From contig NZ_JACXJA010000047.1 in NCBI RefSeq assembly GCF_014705615.1, positions 16,773-80,772 of the forward strand: a stretch of DNA of 64,000 nt, read 5' to 3'. Below are positions 1-8,952 of this stretch, piece after piece. The DNA comes from Paenibacillus oceani. Lineage in GTDB: Bacteria; Bacillota; Bacilli; Paenibacillales; NBRC-103111. Made by a program: the position numbers and the translations under genes. Within the stretch, counting starts at the first letter, position 1. Each line of letters begins with the position of its first letter. The notes under the pieces were generated by a model. It made no database searches and had not been told where the DNA came from. It saw only the letters and a program-made list of their open reading frames with translations.

Positions 1-768
1 TCCCGCCTGGGCGCTCAGATCGACATGATCGGCGCCGTAGGCGGCGATCCGTTCGGCGATCAGATTATCGGTCAAATGAAACGCCATGGAGTGAATACGG
101 AGCATATCTCTGTATTGGAAGGCGTATCTACGGGTACGGCCACTATTTTCCATACCCGTCAAGATAATTGTATCGCCATCGTAGCCGGAGCTAACGAACA
201 TTGCTCAGCGGATCAGGTCTCCTCCTGCGAATCGCTTATCCGGCAAGCCGATCTGCTGCTCGTGCAGCTGGAAATTCCACTGGAGAGCGTACGGCAAGCA
301 CTCACGATCGCCCGTTCCGCAGGAGTAAAGACGGTGCTGAACCCTGCTCCGGCCAAACCGCTGCCGGATGAGCTGCTTCAGCTGGTCGATCTATTGACGC
401 CCAACGAGACCGAATTTGCCGCGTTGAGCGGCGCGGAGCCCGATTCGGAAGCCGCCTGGCAGCAAAGCATGACCGATTGGGAGCGGCGTCATGGACATAA
501 GGTTGTGGTCACTCGCGGAGCGGCGGGAAGCTCCTATTTGGACGACAGCGGCGCTCTAGTCACGGTTCCGGCCTTGACCGTTTCGGTCGTCGATACGACA
601 GGCGCAGGCGACTCGTTTAACGCCGCTTTAAGCTACGGACTCGCTCTCGGGTGGACGCTTCATCAGGCCGTCTCCTTTGCGGGCAAAGCCGCTTCGCTGT
701 CGGTTACGAAATTCGGCGCGCAGGACGGCATGCCGAAGCTGGACGAGGTTATGGAAGCGGGTCGGTAG
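1..768 (+). CDS. rbsK: Ribokinase, 5'-truncated by the window edge
   Basis: A PfkB-family sugar kinase that phosphorylates D-ribose at O5. The open frame runs from base 1 with no start, so the N-terminus lies outside the window. Visible are the substrate-region motif GAVGGDPFG near the start, the NPAP and TPNETE segments of ribokinases, and the C-terminal anion hole and catalytic base in TTGAGDSFNAA, ending in a typical short tail. The nearby binding lipoproteins and glycosidase-type genes suggest sugar or nucleoside use, but no ribose permease is present downstream. Family assignment is firm. Ribokinase rather than another PfkB kinase is the best fit to the motifs. Confidence 0.9.
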   Translation, partial: SRLGAQIDMIGAVGGDPFGDQIIGQMKRHGVNTEHISVLEGVSTGTATIFHTRQDNCIAIVAGANEHCSADQVSSCESLIRQADLLLVQLEIPLESVRQALTIARSAGVKTVLNPAPAKPLPDELLQLVDLLTPNETEFAALSGAEPDSEAAWQQSMTDWERRHGHKVVVTRGAAGSSYLDDSGALVTVPALTVSVVDTTGAGDSFNAALSYGLALGWTLHQAVSFAGKAASLSVTKFGAQDGMPKLDEVMEAGR

Positions 769-1109
769 TCATTTCTGGCCGGCGTATTCGGAACTATGCC
801 GATCGTTCGATTATATGCGGATCGTCGTAAAAAGCGACAATGCGGCGATAATGAGACGAAAATGCGATATACAACCGTACCGGTGCCAGTTACATTCAAT
901 GTAGCTGGCATCGTCCGTTTGTACGGACGTAGCGGAGAGCCCTGTCTGCCCAAGAAGTTCGCATAGTCGTTGAAGGAAAGGAGGAAAAAGAAGTCGCGAA
1001 TCGTCCCCGGTTATTGTACGATAGGGACAATTACAAGCCAGGCGAACGACTTTGCAGAACAGATTTTGAACATCCTTCGGGATATTCAACGATCGGAAGG
1101 GGCTATTCC
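769..1109. other. Intergenic leader with two adjacent hairpins
   Basis: No gene is seen in these 341 bases. An inverted repeat at 881-913 forms a stem of about 15 bp (two G-U pairs) closed by TCA, and a second perfect 7-bp stem sits directly beside it (CGTCCGT 912-918, ACGGACG 923-929). Neither is followed by a T-run, so they are poor classical terminators. They may end the ribokinase transcript or structure the leader of the lipoprotein gene. Confidence 0.45.
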
Positions 1110-2726
1110 ATGAGAAGCAGAAGGACGATCGCGGCGGCGATCGCTATCGCATCTGTCCTGACCGTTGGATCAGGCTGCCGGCAAGAGTCCCCGGTCAAGC
1201 AACCGGAAGACGTTATTACTTCACCCGGGCCGGTGTCCGGCGGAAAACCCGTCCTCCGGGTGGCGACCAACGATAATTACTTTACGGGCAACAGCTATAA
1301 GGATCAATTGCCGGTATGGCAGGAAATCGAGAAACGGACCGGCGTTCAAATTGATTGGGAAGTGCTCCCCAGAGAACAATTCGGCGATTCGATCCGGTTG
1401 AGGCTGTCGAAAGGCACCGATTTGCCGGATATTTTCTATATCCCGGACAGCGATCCGGTCACGTTGGCCGGCAAGGGGACGATCGTTCCGCTGGACGATC
1501 TGATCGCCGCACATGCCCCCAACATAGCCGCCTTCTTGCGGGATAATCCGGAAATCGACAAAAAGCTGCGGCTTGCGGACGGAAAACTGTATGCGCTTGC
1601 ATCCGTGGTGACCGGCGTCGCCTACACCGATCCGTACGGACTGATGATCCGCAAAGATTGGCTGGATCGGCTCGGGCTGCAGGAACCGTCCACCCTGGAC
1701 GAATGGCACGCCGTCTTGAAAGCGTTTAAGGAGAACGACCCGAACGGCAACGGTCTTCAGGACGAAATACCGCTGCTGCCGGATTTGGGGCTGAAAGGGT
1801 TGAAGCTGTTCGGAAGCGCCGTCGGCGGCCATCTGTTTTATAGCGACGGGTTCTACCCGGATGCGGACGGCACCGTGAAGTATGAGTGGCTGGAGCCGGA
1901 AACGAAAGAACTGGTGGAATGGTGGCGCAACTTGTATGCCGAGGGGCTGCTGGCTCCGGACTTTTTGACGAAATCGATGGATTCGTTTCTGTCCGAGGTA
2001 TCGGCGGGACGTGTAGGCGCGCTTAACGGCTTCCTGAATCTGCGGCCCAAATACGAACTCGGCAATCGCCAGGCGGGCGATCCGCATGCGGAATGGGTGA
2101 TGACCGCACCGCCAAAAGCAAAGGACGGCAGCGGATTTTATGAGATATACGGTCCGGTCAGCTCCTGGTTCGGCATATCGAGCAGCAGCCCGAATCAGGA
2201 ACTCGCGATCCGCTGGCTCGATTACATCTATGCGAGCGAGGAAGGCAGCCGGATCGTCAATTTCGGAGTCGAAGGGCTCAGCTATACGATGGCGGACGGC
2301 AAGCCGCGGTTTACCGAATATGCGACCAACCATCCGGACGGGTTGGACTTGACCCGGCTGCTCCGATCGTTAGGGGCGATGCCGACGATGCCGTGGATTC
2401 GCGCAGACAAAGGACCGCTGTCGTTTCAACCGCAGGCGATGCTCGAATCCGATCCGGTCGGCGCGGAGCTGGCCAAGAAAGTGAAGCCCTATCTGATCCC
2501 GGCGATATCGCTGACGCTTCCCACTCCCGAGGAGAAAGAGACGGACGCGCTGTACGGCGCCCCGCTGCGCGCCTATGTCGAATCGGCTTTGGCCCGTTTC
2601 ATTACAGGAGCGGATCAGATCGACTGGGAGCGGTTCAACGCTACGGTTGCCTCACTGGGTCTGAATCGCGTTCTGGAGGCAAAGCAGCGGCAGTACGACC
2701 GCTACAGGGGCGCCCCGGCGCCGTAA
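1110..2726 (+). CDS. Extracellular solute-binding lipoprotein (family 1 type)
   Basis: A 538-residue substrate-binding protein of the carbohydrate ABC family, expected to be anchored outside the membrane. The ATG at 1110 is preceded by GGAAGGGG and opens a signal peptide (MRSRRTIAAAIAIASVLTVGSGC) with a weak lipobox, Gly rather than Leu at -3. The region around ENDPNGNGLQDEIPLLPD is typical of the large LplA-like binding proteins of Paenibacillus. No permease or ATPase gene is adjacent: the next gene is a convergent AraC-type regulator. The protein may work with a permease elsewhere or serve in sensing. The substrate cannot be told from sequence. Confidence 0.85.
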   Translation: MRSRRTIAAAIAIASVLTVGSGCRQESPVKQPEDVITSPGPVSGGKPVLRVATNDNYFTGNSYKDQLPVWQEIEKRTGVQIDWEVLPREQFGDSIRLRLSKGTDLPDIFYIPDSDPVTLAGKGTIVPLDDLIAAHAPNIAAFLRDNPEIDKKLRLADGKLYALASVVTGVAYTDPYGLMIRKDWLDRLGLQEPSTLDEWHAVLKAFKENDPNGNGLQDEIPLLPDLGLKGLKLFGSAVGGHLFYSDGFYPDADGTVKYEWLEPETKELVEWWRNLYAEGLLAPDFLTKSMDSFLSEVSAGRVGALNGFLNLRPKYELGNRQAGDPHAEWVMTAPPKAKDGSGFYEIYGPVSSWFGISSSSPNQELAIRWLDYIYASEEGSRIVNFGVEGLSYTMADGKPRFTEYATNHPDGLDLTRLLRSLGAMPTMPWIRADKGPLSFQPQAMLESDPVGAELAKKVKPYLIPAISLTLPTPEEKETDALYGAPLRAYVESALARFITGADQIDWERFNATVASLGLNRVLEAKQRQYDRYRGAPAP

Positions 2727-2810
2727 GCGCCGTGTACAAGGCCCACCCCGCAGGCAGGCACTGCCGATTCCAGGCAGAAGCGACAGAAGCAAGCTGGGAG
2801 TTGTAGGGGC

Positions 2811-5078
2811 TCACCCTCGGCCGATCCGGTCTTGCAGCGCGATCCGGCGAAATTCGCCCGGCGTAACGCCATATATTTTCTTGAACATGCGGATAAATGA
2901 ATTGACGTTCCGGTAACCGATCTCCCCCGCCACTTCGCCAATCCGGACGTCTTCGCCGGAGCTGAGCAGTTCCTTGGCCTTGCTCATCCGGAGCGCGTTC
3001 AAGTAATCGGTGAAGGTCATGCCGGTTTTGTCCCGGAAATAGGTGGATAAATAACTGCGCGACATTTGCAACTGATCGGCGACCGTCTCCAGCGACAGAT
3101 CCTGACGGTAGTGCGTCATGATGTATTCCAGAACGAAGTCTTTCACCGGGTCCTGGCGCGCTTTCTTTTCCTGGACCAGCATGCAGGCTTCCTCGGTCAT
3201 ATCCGCGAGCAGGCGCTCCAACTGGCCGATTCCGGTACACTTCCCGATCCGGTCGAAGGGCGAATGACGCTCCATGAAAATTTTCGTATCGAGCTGATAA
3301 AACAGCAGCGTTTTCTCGATCTTGGACGATATTTCTTGTCCGAACAAAGCGAACCGATGCGCGCTCGCATGTTTCTCCTCCAGCCTGCGCATACATTTGC
3401 CGAGCAGTTCGAAGACGCGGTCCCGCTCGCCGGCCTGCAGCTGGATCGACAGTTCCTGATCGTCTGCCGGAGCGATCAGTAAATCGGGGACGGCAGACGA
3501 ACGTTTCGTGACGATCTGCGTCTCGCAGGCCAGCCGCCGTTCCAGAAGCATGAGGCAGGCCTCCTCATAGGCCGACGCGAATTCACCGGGACGGCATGAC
3601 AACGGAGGAACCGCTATCGTCATCAGGAAAAACGTCTGGTCCCGGTCCGCGATATGCTTGAGGCGGTTCAATACGTTCAGAATCTCGCCGGTATCCACTT
3701 CGCCGCTCACGAGGGTAAGCACTTGGTCGCGTTCCACTTGCAGCGTGGTCGATTCCGCGAAACCTTCGCCGAGCTGCAGAGCGATCAGCTCCCGGATATA
3801 ATAGGACGCCTTCTCGCGTTCTTCGGCGGACAGCCCGTCGAACCGGTCCGTGAATGTAAGCCGAAATAGGATCAGCCGGAACGGTTTATCAGTGTCGATC
3901 AGCTCGTTCAGGCTTTGCTGATGCATGTTTTTCACCTTGCTCAAGTAGCCGTACGATTTGAGCAGATCGTTCTTCTGAACGAGATCGGTGCGGATTTCAC
4001 GCTCGGAACGCACGATATCGGATATTTTGTCGCTGATCCAATCCAGCTCGCGAATATTAGTCTTCGATGGCTGCGGAGAGCCCGATTTCTGAAAGCCGGA
4101 GATCATCTTGCGGATCGGACTGTTGAACTTGAGACTGAGCACGACCGCCAGGAAAAATCCGATAAGAAGCGCGCTCCCCAGAACGGAAACGAGCACAACG
4201 TTAAGCCGGGACACTTGGCCCGCGATATGAGAGAACGGAACGATATTGATATAGGTGAAGCCGGTATCGGCGCCTTTTCTGTAAAACAAGTAGTTATCGC
4301 CGCTCTTCACGTGCCCTTCTCCGGAGCCGAAAGACTGCGCAAGCGTATTCATCTCCCACGGCGCACCGTGCTGAAACAACGGCTGGCCGTCCGGGCCCAG
4401 AATGAGGAGCTGATTGTTCGGGGAGACATGGAACCGTTCGAACAGCTTTCCCGCGTCGAGAAAAGCAACAATCGCATACGATCCGGATTTCATCAGGATG
4501 GGAAACAGCATCCCTTTATCGGAGATGCCGTTGATCGGCGAAGTGGAATAAAAGCCGGCCGCAGGGTACAAGCGGAACGCAGAACTGCCGCTCTTCCATT
4601 GTTGCGACCAGAAATCCGCACCGTAACGATCGCTCGCGTATTGCTTCGTGAACAGATCCGGCATGCCGCCGGTCCCGTTTTTCTCCAGAAAGTAAGAACG
4701 GTCGGGATTGTAGATGACAATATTGTTCAGAAACAACAGCGGATTGCCAGTTAGCGTTTTCATTTGCTCGATCGCCTGGGCCGCCAGCGTGTAGTTGTAG
4801 ACGTCCGGACTTTTGCCCAAAGCCGTAACGGGCCGGCTCATGCCGAGCTGCATCAGATTAAACTCGATCAGGTTGAAATGCTTCTCGTAGCTGTCGACCG
4901 ATTTAGCCAAGCCCAGCATATTGTAGCTGACGATATCCCGGTGAACGTTCGTTTTGAAAAAAGTGAACGAGAACAGATTAAACGAAAGCAGCAGCACGAT
5001 CAGCAGCAGGAAGGAAGAAAGCAGTCTGACAAATAAGGAATTCCACTTCAGCGACAGCGGAACGAAGCGGTTTATCAT
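2811..5078 (-). CDS. Membrane-anchored AraC-family regulator with extracytoplasmic sensor
   Basis: A 755-residue one-component regulator. An N-terminal membrane segment (about residues 14-40) and a second one (about 285-310) bracket a large outside domain. A cytoplasmic region follows, and the C-terminus carries two AraC helix-turn-helix motifs (LSLETVADQLQMSRSYLSTYF and VRIGEVAGEIGYRNVNSFIRMFKK). This architecture is common in Paenibacillus next to sugar-binding lipoproteins, where it is thought to sense extracellular glycans or sugars. The start is ATG with AGGAGG eight bases upstream. The gene converges on the upstream lipoprotein gene and diverges from the one starting at 5225, a plausible target. 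Confidence 0.9.
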   Translation of the reverse strand: MINRFVPLSLKWNSLFVRLLSSFLLLIVLLLSFNLFSFTFFKTNVHRDIVSYNMLGLAKSVDSYEKHFNLIEFNLMQLGMSRPVTALGKSPDVYNYTLAAQAIEQMKTLTGNPLLFLNNIVIYNPDRSYFLEKNGTGGMPDLFTKQYASDRYGADFWSQQWKSGSSAFRLYPAAGFYSTSPINGISDKGMLFPILMKSGSYAIVAFLDAGKLFERFHVSPNNQLLILGPDGQPLFQHGAPWEMNTLAQSFGSGEGHVKSGDNYLFYRKGADTGFTYINIVPFSHIAGQVSRLNVVLVSVLGSALLIGFFLAVVLSLKFNSPIRKMISGFQKSGSPQPSKTNIRELDWISDKISDIVRSEREIRTDLVQKNDLLKSYGYLSKVKNMHQQSLNELIDTDKPFRLILFRLTFTDRFDGLSAEEREKASYYIRELIALQLGEGFAESTTLQVERDQVLTLVSGEVDTGEILNVLNRLKHIADRDQTFFLMTIAVPPLSCRPGEFASAYEEACLMLLERRLACETQIVTKRSSAVPDLLIAPADDQELSIQLQAGERDRVFELLGKCMRRLEEKHASAHRFALFGQEISSKIEKTLLFYQLDTKIFMERHSPFDRIGKCTGIGQLERLLADMTEEACMLVQEKKARQDPVKDFVLEYIMTHYRQDLSLETVADQLQMSRSYLSTYFRDKTGMTFTDYLNALRMSKAKELLSSGEDVRIGEVAGEIGYRNVNSFIRMFKKIYGVTPGEFRRIALQDRIGRG

Positions 5079-5224
5079 AAGCGTTCCTCCTAGCGGTATT
5101 CAAGCGATGTAGTAATCGATTTCCATCCTATTTTATTATAGGGTCCGGGCCCGATGCCGGTCAACGGCTGAAATGGGACCTCCCGAACGAATTCATTCGA
5201 CGACAACGATAAGGGGTGCCAGTC

Positions 5225-6562
5225 ATGAGTAAAAAGGGTTGGACGACAGCGATCAGCGTTCTGGTAGGAGCAAGTCTGCTGACCGCGTGCGGAGGCAATA
5301 CGACGAGCGAAGGCAACGGGAACGGCGGCAAGGAGACGGCCAAACCGCCTGTCGAAGATCAAGTTAGCCAAGAGCCTGTCGAGCTTGTCATTCAAGATCA
5401 GGGCGGAGCTTCGGAGGAAGTATTCAACCAGTCGTACGGCGCTTTCATTAAGCAAAAATTCCCCAACTATACGATCAAATATATTCAGGCGGCGAAAGGC
5501 ACGACGCTGCAAGATCTCATCGTAGCCGGTCAGCACGTGGATATTATTATCGCAGGCATTAACGGCATGCCGGACCCGCTGTTCGGGCTCGATATGAAGT
5601 TCGATATGACCGAGCTGATCAAGAAACACGGCGTCGATCTCAGTAAATTCGAATCGACGCTAATCGACGGGATCAAGACGATGGGCGACGGCAAACTGTA
5701 CTTCCTGCCGGTGACGAATCTGGTACAGGTGATGTTTTACAACAAAAGCATCTTCGATAAGTTCGGCATTCCGTATCCGAAAGACGGTATGACGTGGGAC
5801 GAGGTCGGCGAGCTGAACCGGAAACTGACCCGCAGCGAAGGCGGCGTCTCCTATATGGGGTACTCGGCATCCCCCGCCCATATTCTCAATATGAGCCAGT
5901 ATTCGATGCCGCTCTACGACCCGCAGAGCAAGAAACCGATGCTGACCGACGAACGGTGGCGGCTGGCGCTGGAGACGTATTTCCTGAACCAGGCGACTTC
6001 CGGCTACAAGGAATGGGCCACGACGAAGAAAAAGGTGCCGTATTACACCGAGATGACCGCCTCGCAGGAGCTGGCGATGATGGTGTTCAACTCGCAGTTT
6101 CCGTTCGACGGCCCTCAGCACGTCAAGGACATCGATTGGGACCTCGTCTCGCTTCCGGTCCTGAAAGACAAGCCGAAGCTGGGCTCGCAGCCGAATCCGA
6201 AAACCTTCGCGATCACGAAAACGTCGAAAAATAAAGACGCCGCGATGGAAGTCATTAAATATATGACGTCGGCCGAGATGCAGATGAACTTCTCCAAGCA
6301 AGGTTATATGACTGTACTGAATGACGATACGATCAAAAAAGCAATCGGCACGGAAAGCCAGCACAAAGGGAAAAACTGGGGCGCCGTCTATTACAACAAC
6401 TTCGCTCCAATGGCGTACAAAAGCATCTACGATACGAAAATACTGTCGTTCCTGACGCCGAATGTACTGAAGCTCGTGACGGGCGAAACCGATCTGAACA
6501 GCGCGATTCGCAGCGCGCAGGAGCAGGCGGAGAAATATGTGGAGAGCGAGATGAAGAAATAA
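5225..6562 (+). CDS. Extracellular solute-binding lipoprotein, paralogue of the one at 34560-35876
   Basis: A 445-residue binding protein with a good signal peptide and lipobox (LLTAC). AAGGGG just upstream and a spacing of 8 favour the ATG at 5225 over a GTG at 5216. It shares distinctive segments with the protein at 34560-35876: FDKFGIPYP-DGMTWD against FDKFGVAYPVDGMTWD, and GKN-YYNN near the C-terminus. The two are therefore paralogues of one subfamily. It lies divergent from the membrane AraC regulator, which probably controls it. No permease gene is nearby, so the transport partner, if any, is unlinked. Confidence 0.88.
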   Translation: MSKKGWTTAISVLVGASLLTACGGNTTSEGNGNGGKETAKPPVEDQVSQEPVELVIQDQGGASEEVFNQSYGAFIKQKFPNYTIKYIQAAKGTTLQDLIVAGQHVDIIIAGINGMPDPLFGLDMKFDMTELIKKHGVDLSKFESTLIDGIKTMGDGKLYFLPVTNLVQVMFYNKSIFDKFGIPYPKDGMTWDEVGELNRKLTRSEGGVSYMGYSASPAHILNMSQYSMPLYDPQSKKPMLTDERWRLALETYFLNQATSGYKEWATTKKKVPYYTEMTASQELAMMVFNSQFPFDGPQHVKDIDWDLVSLPVLKDKPKLGSQPNPKTFAITKTSKNKDAAMEVIKYMTSAEMQMNFSKQGYMTVLNDDTIKKAIGTESQHKGKNWGAVYYNNFAPMAYKSIYDTKILSFLTPNVLKLVTGETDLNSAIRSAQEQAEKYVESEMKK

Positions 6563-6727
6563 GAAAAGCTTTTAAACTCTCTATAAAGATAAGAAAAGAA
6601 AAGCTTCTAAACGAAGCTTGTTCTACGCGATGAATGACTCTGTGGTCTGTGTAAGAAGGCAGCTTTTTTAGCGAGCAAAATGGGTTCGCCCTTGCTAAAA
6701 GCGTATTACGTATGGGCCTTAGAACGA

Positions 6728-6921
6728 GATAAGAGTCTCTGCCACCCTCTATTTTCGGCCTTTTTGAAAAACCGAAGCGAATAAAGGCGGTTTGCACCCC
6801 TTATTTCAATCAGCAAATGGAGTCTGCACCATTTTCGCGGATTTTAGAAGCTTCAAACCGCTCTTATTTCCCTGTCTAAGCTCGGTTCAGACAAAATAAA
6901 GGGTGCAAACCACTCTTATCC
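6728..6921. repeat. Dispersed AATAAGAG repeat, copy 1
   Basis: This intergenic block contains alternating AATAAGAG-like and CTCTTATT-like half-sites around a GCGGTTTG(C/A) core, so short hairpins can form. Close relatives lie at 11275, 27127, 45011, 48459 and 59067. The rest of the 6563-6968 gap holds a 7-bp hairpin (AAGCTTC 6601-6607, GAAGCTT 6613-6619) just after the lipoprotein gene and no gene. Confidence 0.8.
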
Positions 6922-6968
6922 AAATCAAAGGAAATGCTGCAGCTACTTGAAACACGGGAGGAATTCCG

Positions 6969-8921
6969 ATGAAGGTAACCGACTTGGAACATGGCAAGCT
7001 GGGCATCTACGATGTCAAAGATCAGTTGAAGCGGCATGTTTACAGCCGTTCGGCGGAAGCTTTCGCAGCGGGGGACCGGGACCGGGACGAGGTTGTTACG
7101 CTGGAGCAGCTAGAACGGCGCAAAAGCCGGATGAGGAGCGCGTTTATTCAATCGCTTGGCGGTCTTCCGCCGAGCGATTGCCCGCTCGATCCGCTCCTTA
7201 CCGGTACTTTACAGCGCGACGGCTATACGATCGACAAGGTAATATTCCAGTCGCGGCCTAATCATTGGGTGACGGCAAACTTGTACATTCCTGCGGGAAC
7301 CGGCGCGCCTTCCGCGGCGGTGCTGCATTTGTGCGGGCACAACCCTCTGGCTAAGCAGGGCGACGTGTATCAGATCGTCTCGCAGCATCTTGTCCGCGCC
7401 GGTCTGATCGTGCTGACGATCGATCCGATCGGCCAGGGCGAGCGGCTCAGCTATTACGACCGCGATACGAGCGACACCAGGGTTGCCGCCTCCACGCGAG
7501 AGCACGAATACGCCGGCAGGCAAAGCTTGCCGCTCGGCGACTGCTCGGCCCGCTACTTCATTCACGACGCGATGCGCGCGGTCGATTATCTCTGCACGCG
7601 GCCGGAGGTCGATCCGGCGAAAATCGGCGTCACCGGCTGTTCCGGCGGCGGGATGCAGACAAGCATGATGATGCTGTGCGACCCCCGCATCGCGGCTGCC
7701 GCGCCCGCTGCCTTCATTATGAATCGCGAATCCTACATGTACGCGGGACAGGCGCAAGACGCGGAGCAAATATGGCCAGGCCTTGCGAAGCTTGGCTTCG
7801 ATCACGAAGACCTGCTTATGGCTATGGCGCCGCGTCCCGCGCTCGTCTTGGCGGCAGAGTACGATTTCTTCCCAATCGAAGGAACCCGCAGAACGGTTGA
7901 GCGGACGAGACGGTTTTGGGACATGTACGGCAGCTGCGGAGAAGCGGGTCTGGAATATTTCGAAGACGCCTGCGTCCATACGTATTCGCCTCCTATGGCG
8001 AAAGCGGCGGCTGTATTTTTCAGCAAACATCTGCTGGGCAAGCCGCCCGTTTGCTCGTGGGAAGGGATACAACCGATTTCCCCGGAGCTGCTTGGGTGCA
8101 CGAAAAGCGGGCAACTGCGCGGCGACAGAGGCGATGCGCGCGCCATCCATGAGGCGAACTGCGGCCGGCTTGCCCTTCTGGAAGAAGCTTCAACCGCGAT
8201 GCCGGAGCCGGCAAGGAAGGAGCGGGCGCTCGTCTGGCTGCGCGAGCGGGTATACGGCGGGCGATCGCCCTGTCCGCTTAATCCGCGAAGGGCCGTACTC
8301 GGCAAGCTGGACGAGGAGCTCAGCGTCGAACGTATCCTGTGGTGGAGCCAGACGTCGCTGTTCAATCATGGGTTGCTATTCCGTTCAAGCGAATGCGAGG
8401 GGCCGGCATCGTCTGTCACGATCGGCCTGTGGGCGCGCGGCACGAAAAGCATCGGGCCACGTCTTCGCTGGATTCGCGAAACGTGCAAGGCCGGCCGGGC
8501 GGTATTCGTCCTCGACGTATCCGGCGATGGAGCCGTTATGCCGAACGGCGTTACGGCGGCCGGCGGCATGCACGATTTTTTCGGCACGATCCATAAGTTT
8601 GCCACCGATCTGTATGGGCTGGATGACAGCTTGGCCGCACTGCGGACGTACGACGTCGTGCGCGCCCTCGATCTTGTTGAGTCGCTCAGCGGCGGAGAGA
8701 ATCCCGACATCCGGCTGTATGCGGGCGGACGGTTCGGCATGTACGCAGCATTGGCCGCGATTCTGGACGACCGGTTGAAGCAGGTCGAAACTGTGAACGG
8801 GATAAGCAGTATCGCCGACTTCGTTCGTTCGCGTGAGTACGATCCGCTGGACAGCGAAGGCATCATCATGCCCGGTATGCTCCGGTATTTCGACTTGCCG
8901 GATATAGAACGGTGGACATAA
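6969..8921 (+). CDS. Large alpha/beta-hydrolase, acetyl-xylan-esterase-like
   Basis: A 650-residue cytoplasmic protein without signal peptide. The N-terminal half is an alpha/beta-hydrolase: the nucleophile elbow is GCSGGG with Ser225, the preceding DPIGQGERLSYYD segment resembles acetyl xylan esterases and related carbohydrate esterases, and an acid (AAEYDFF) and a His (CVHTYSP) follow in the right order. The C-terminal part is a second, weaker hydrolase-like region without an obvious nucleophile. The start ATG has GGGAGG eight bases upstream. The DUF4838 gene begins 31 bases downstream on the same strand, so the two probably form an operon acting on plant-type glycans. The exact substrate is unknown. 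Confidence 0.75.
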   Translation: MKVTDLEHGKLGIYDVKDQLKRHVYSRSAEAFAAGDRDRDEVVTLEQLERRKSRMRSAFIQSLGGLPPSDCPLDPLLTGTLQRDGYTIDKVIFQSRPNHWVTANLYIPAGTGAPSAAVLHLCGHNPLAKQGDVYQIVSQHLVRAGLIVLTIDPIGQGERLSYYDRDTSDTRVAASTREHEYAGRQSLPLGDCSARYFIHDAMRAVDYLCTRPEVDPAKIGVTGCSGGGMQTSMMMLCDPRIAAAAPAAFIMNRESYMYAGQAQDAEQIWPGLAKLGFDHEDLLMAMAPRPALVLAAEYDFFPIEGTRRTVERTRRFWDMYGSCGEAGLEYFEDACVHTYSPPMAKAAAVFFSKHLLGKPPVCSWEGIQPISPELLGCTKSGQLRGDRGDARAIHEANCGRLALLEEASTAMPEPARKERALVWLRERVYGGRSPCPLNPRRAVLGKLDEELSVERILWWSQTSLFNHGLLFRSSECEGPASSVTIGLWARGTKSIGPRLRWIRETCKAGRAVFVLDVSGDGAVMPNGVTAAGGMHDFFGTIHKFATDLYGLDDSLAALRTYDVVRALDLVESLSGGENPDIRLYAGGRFGMYAALAAILDDRLKQVETVNGISSIADFVRSREYDPLDSEGIIMPGMLRYFDLPDIERWT

Positions 8922-8952
8922 GGCGTTACAATTCAAAAAGGAGGAAGGAAGG

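Noticed and set aside
6333..6797. Minus-strand frame beginning MQTAF, similar to one at 11051-11344
   Set aside because: The similarity (KRPKI, SRDSY) comes from the shared DNA repeat, not from a protein family.
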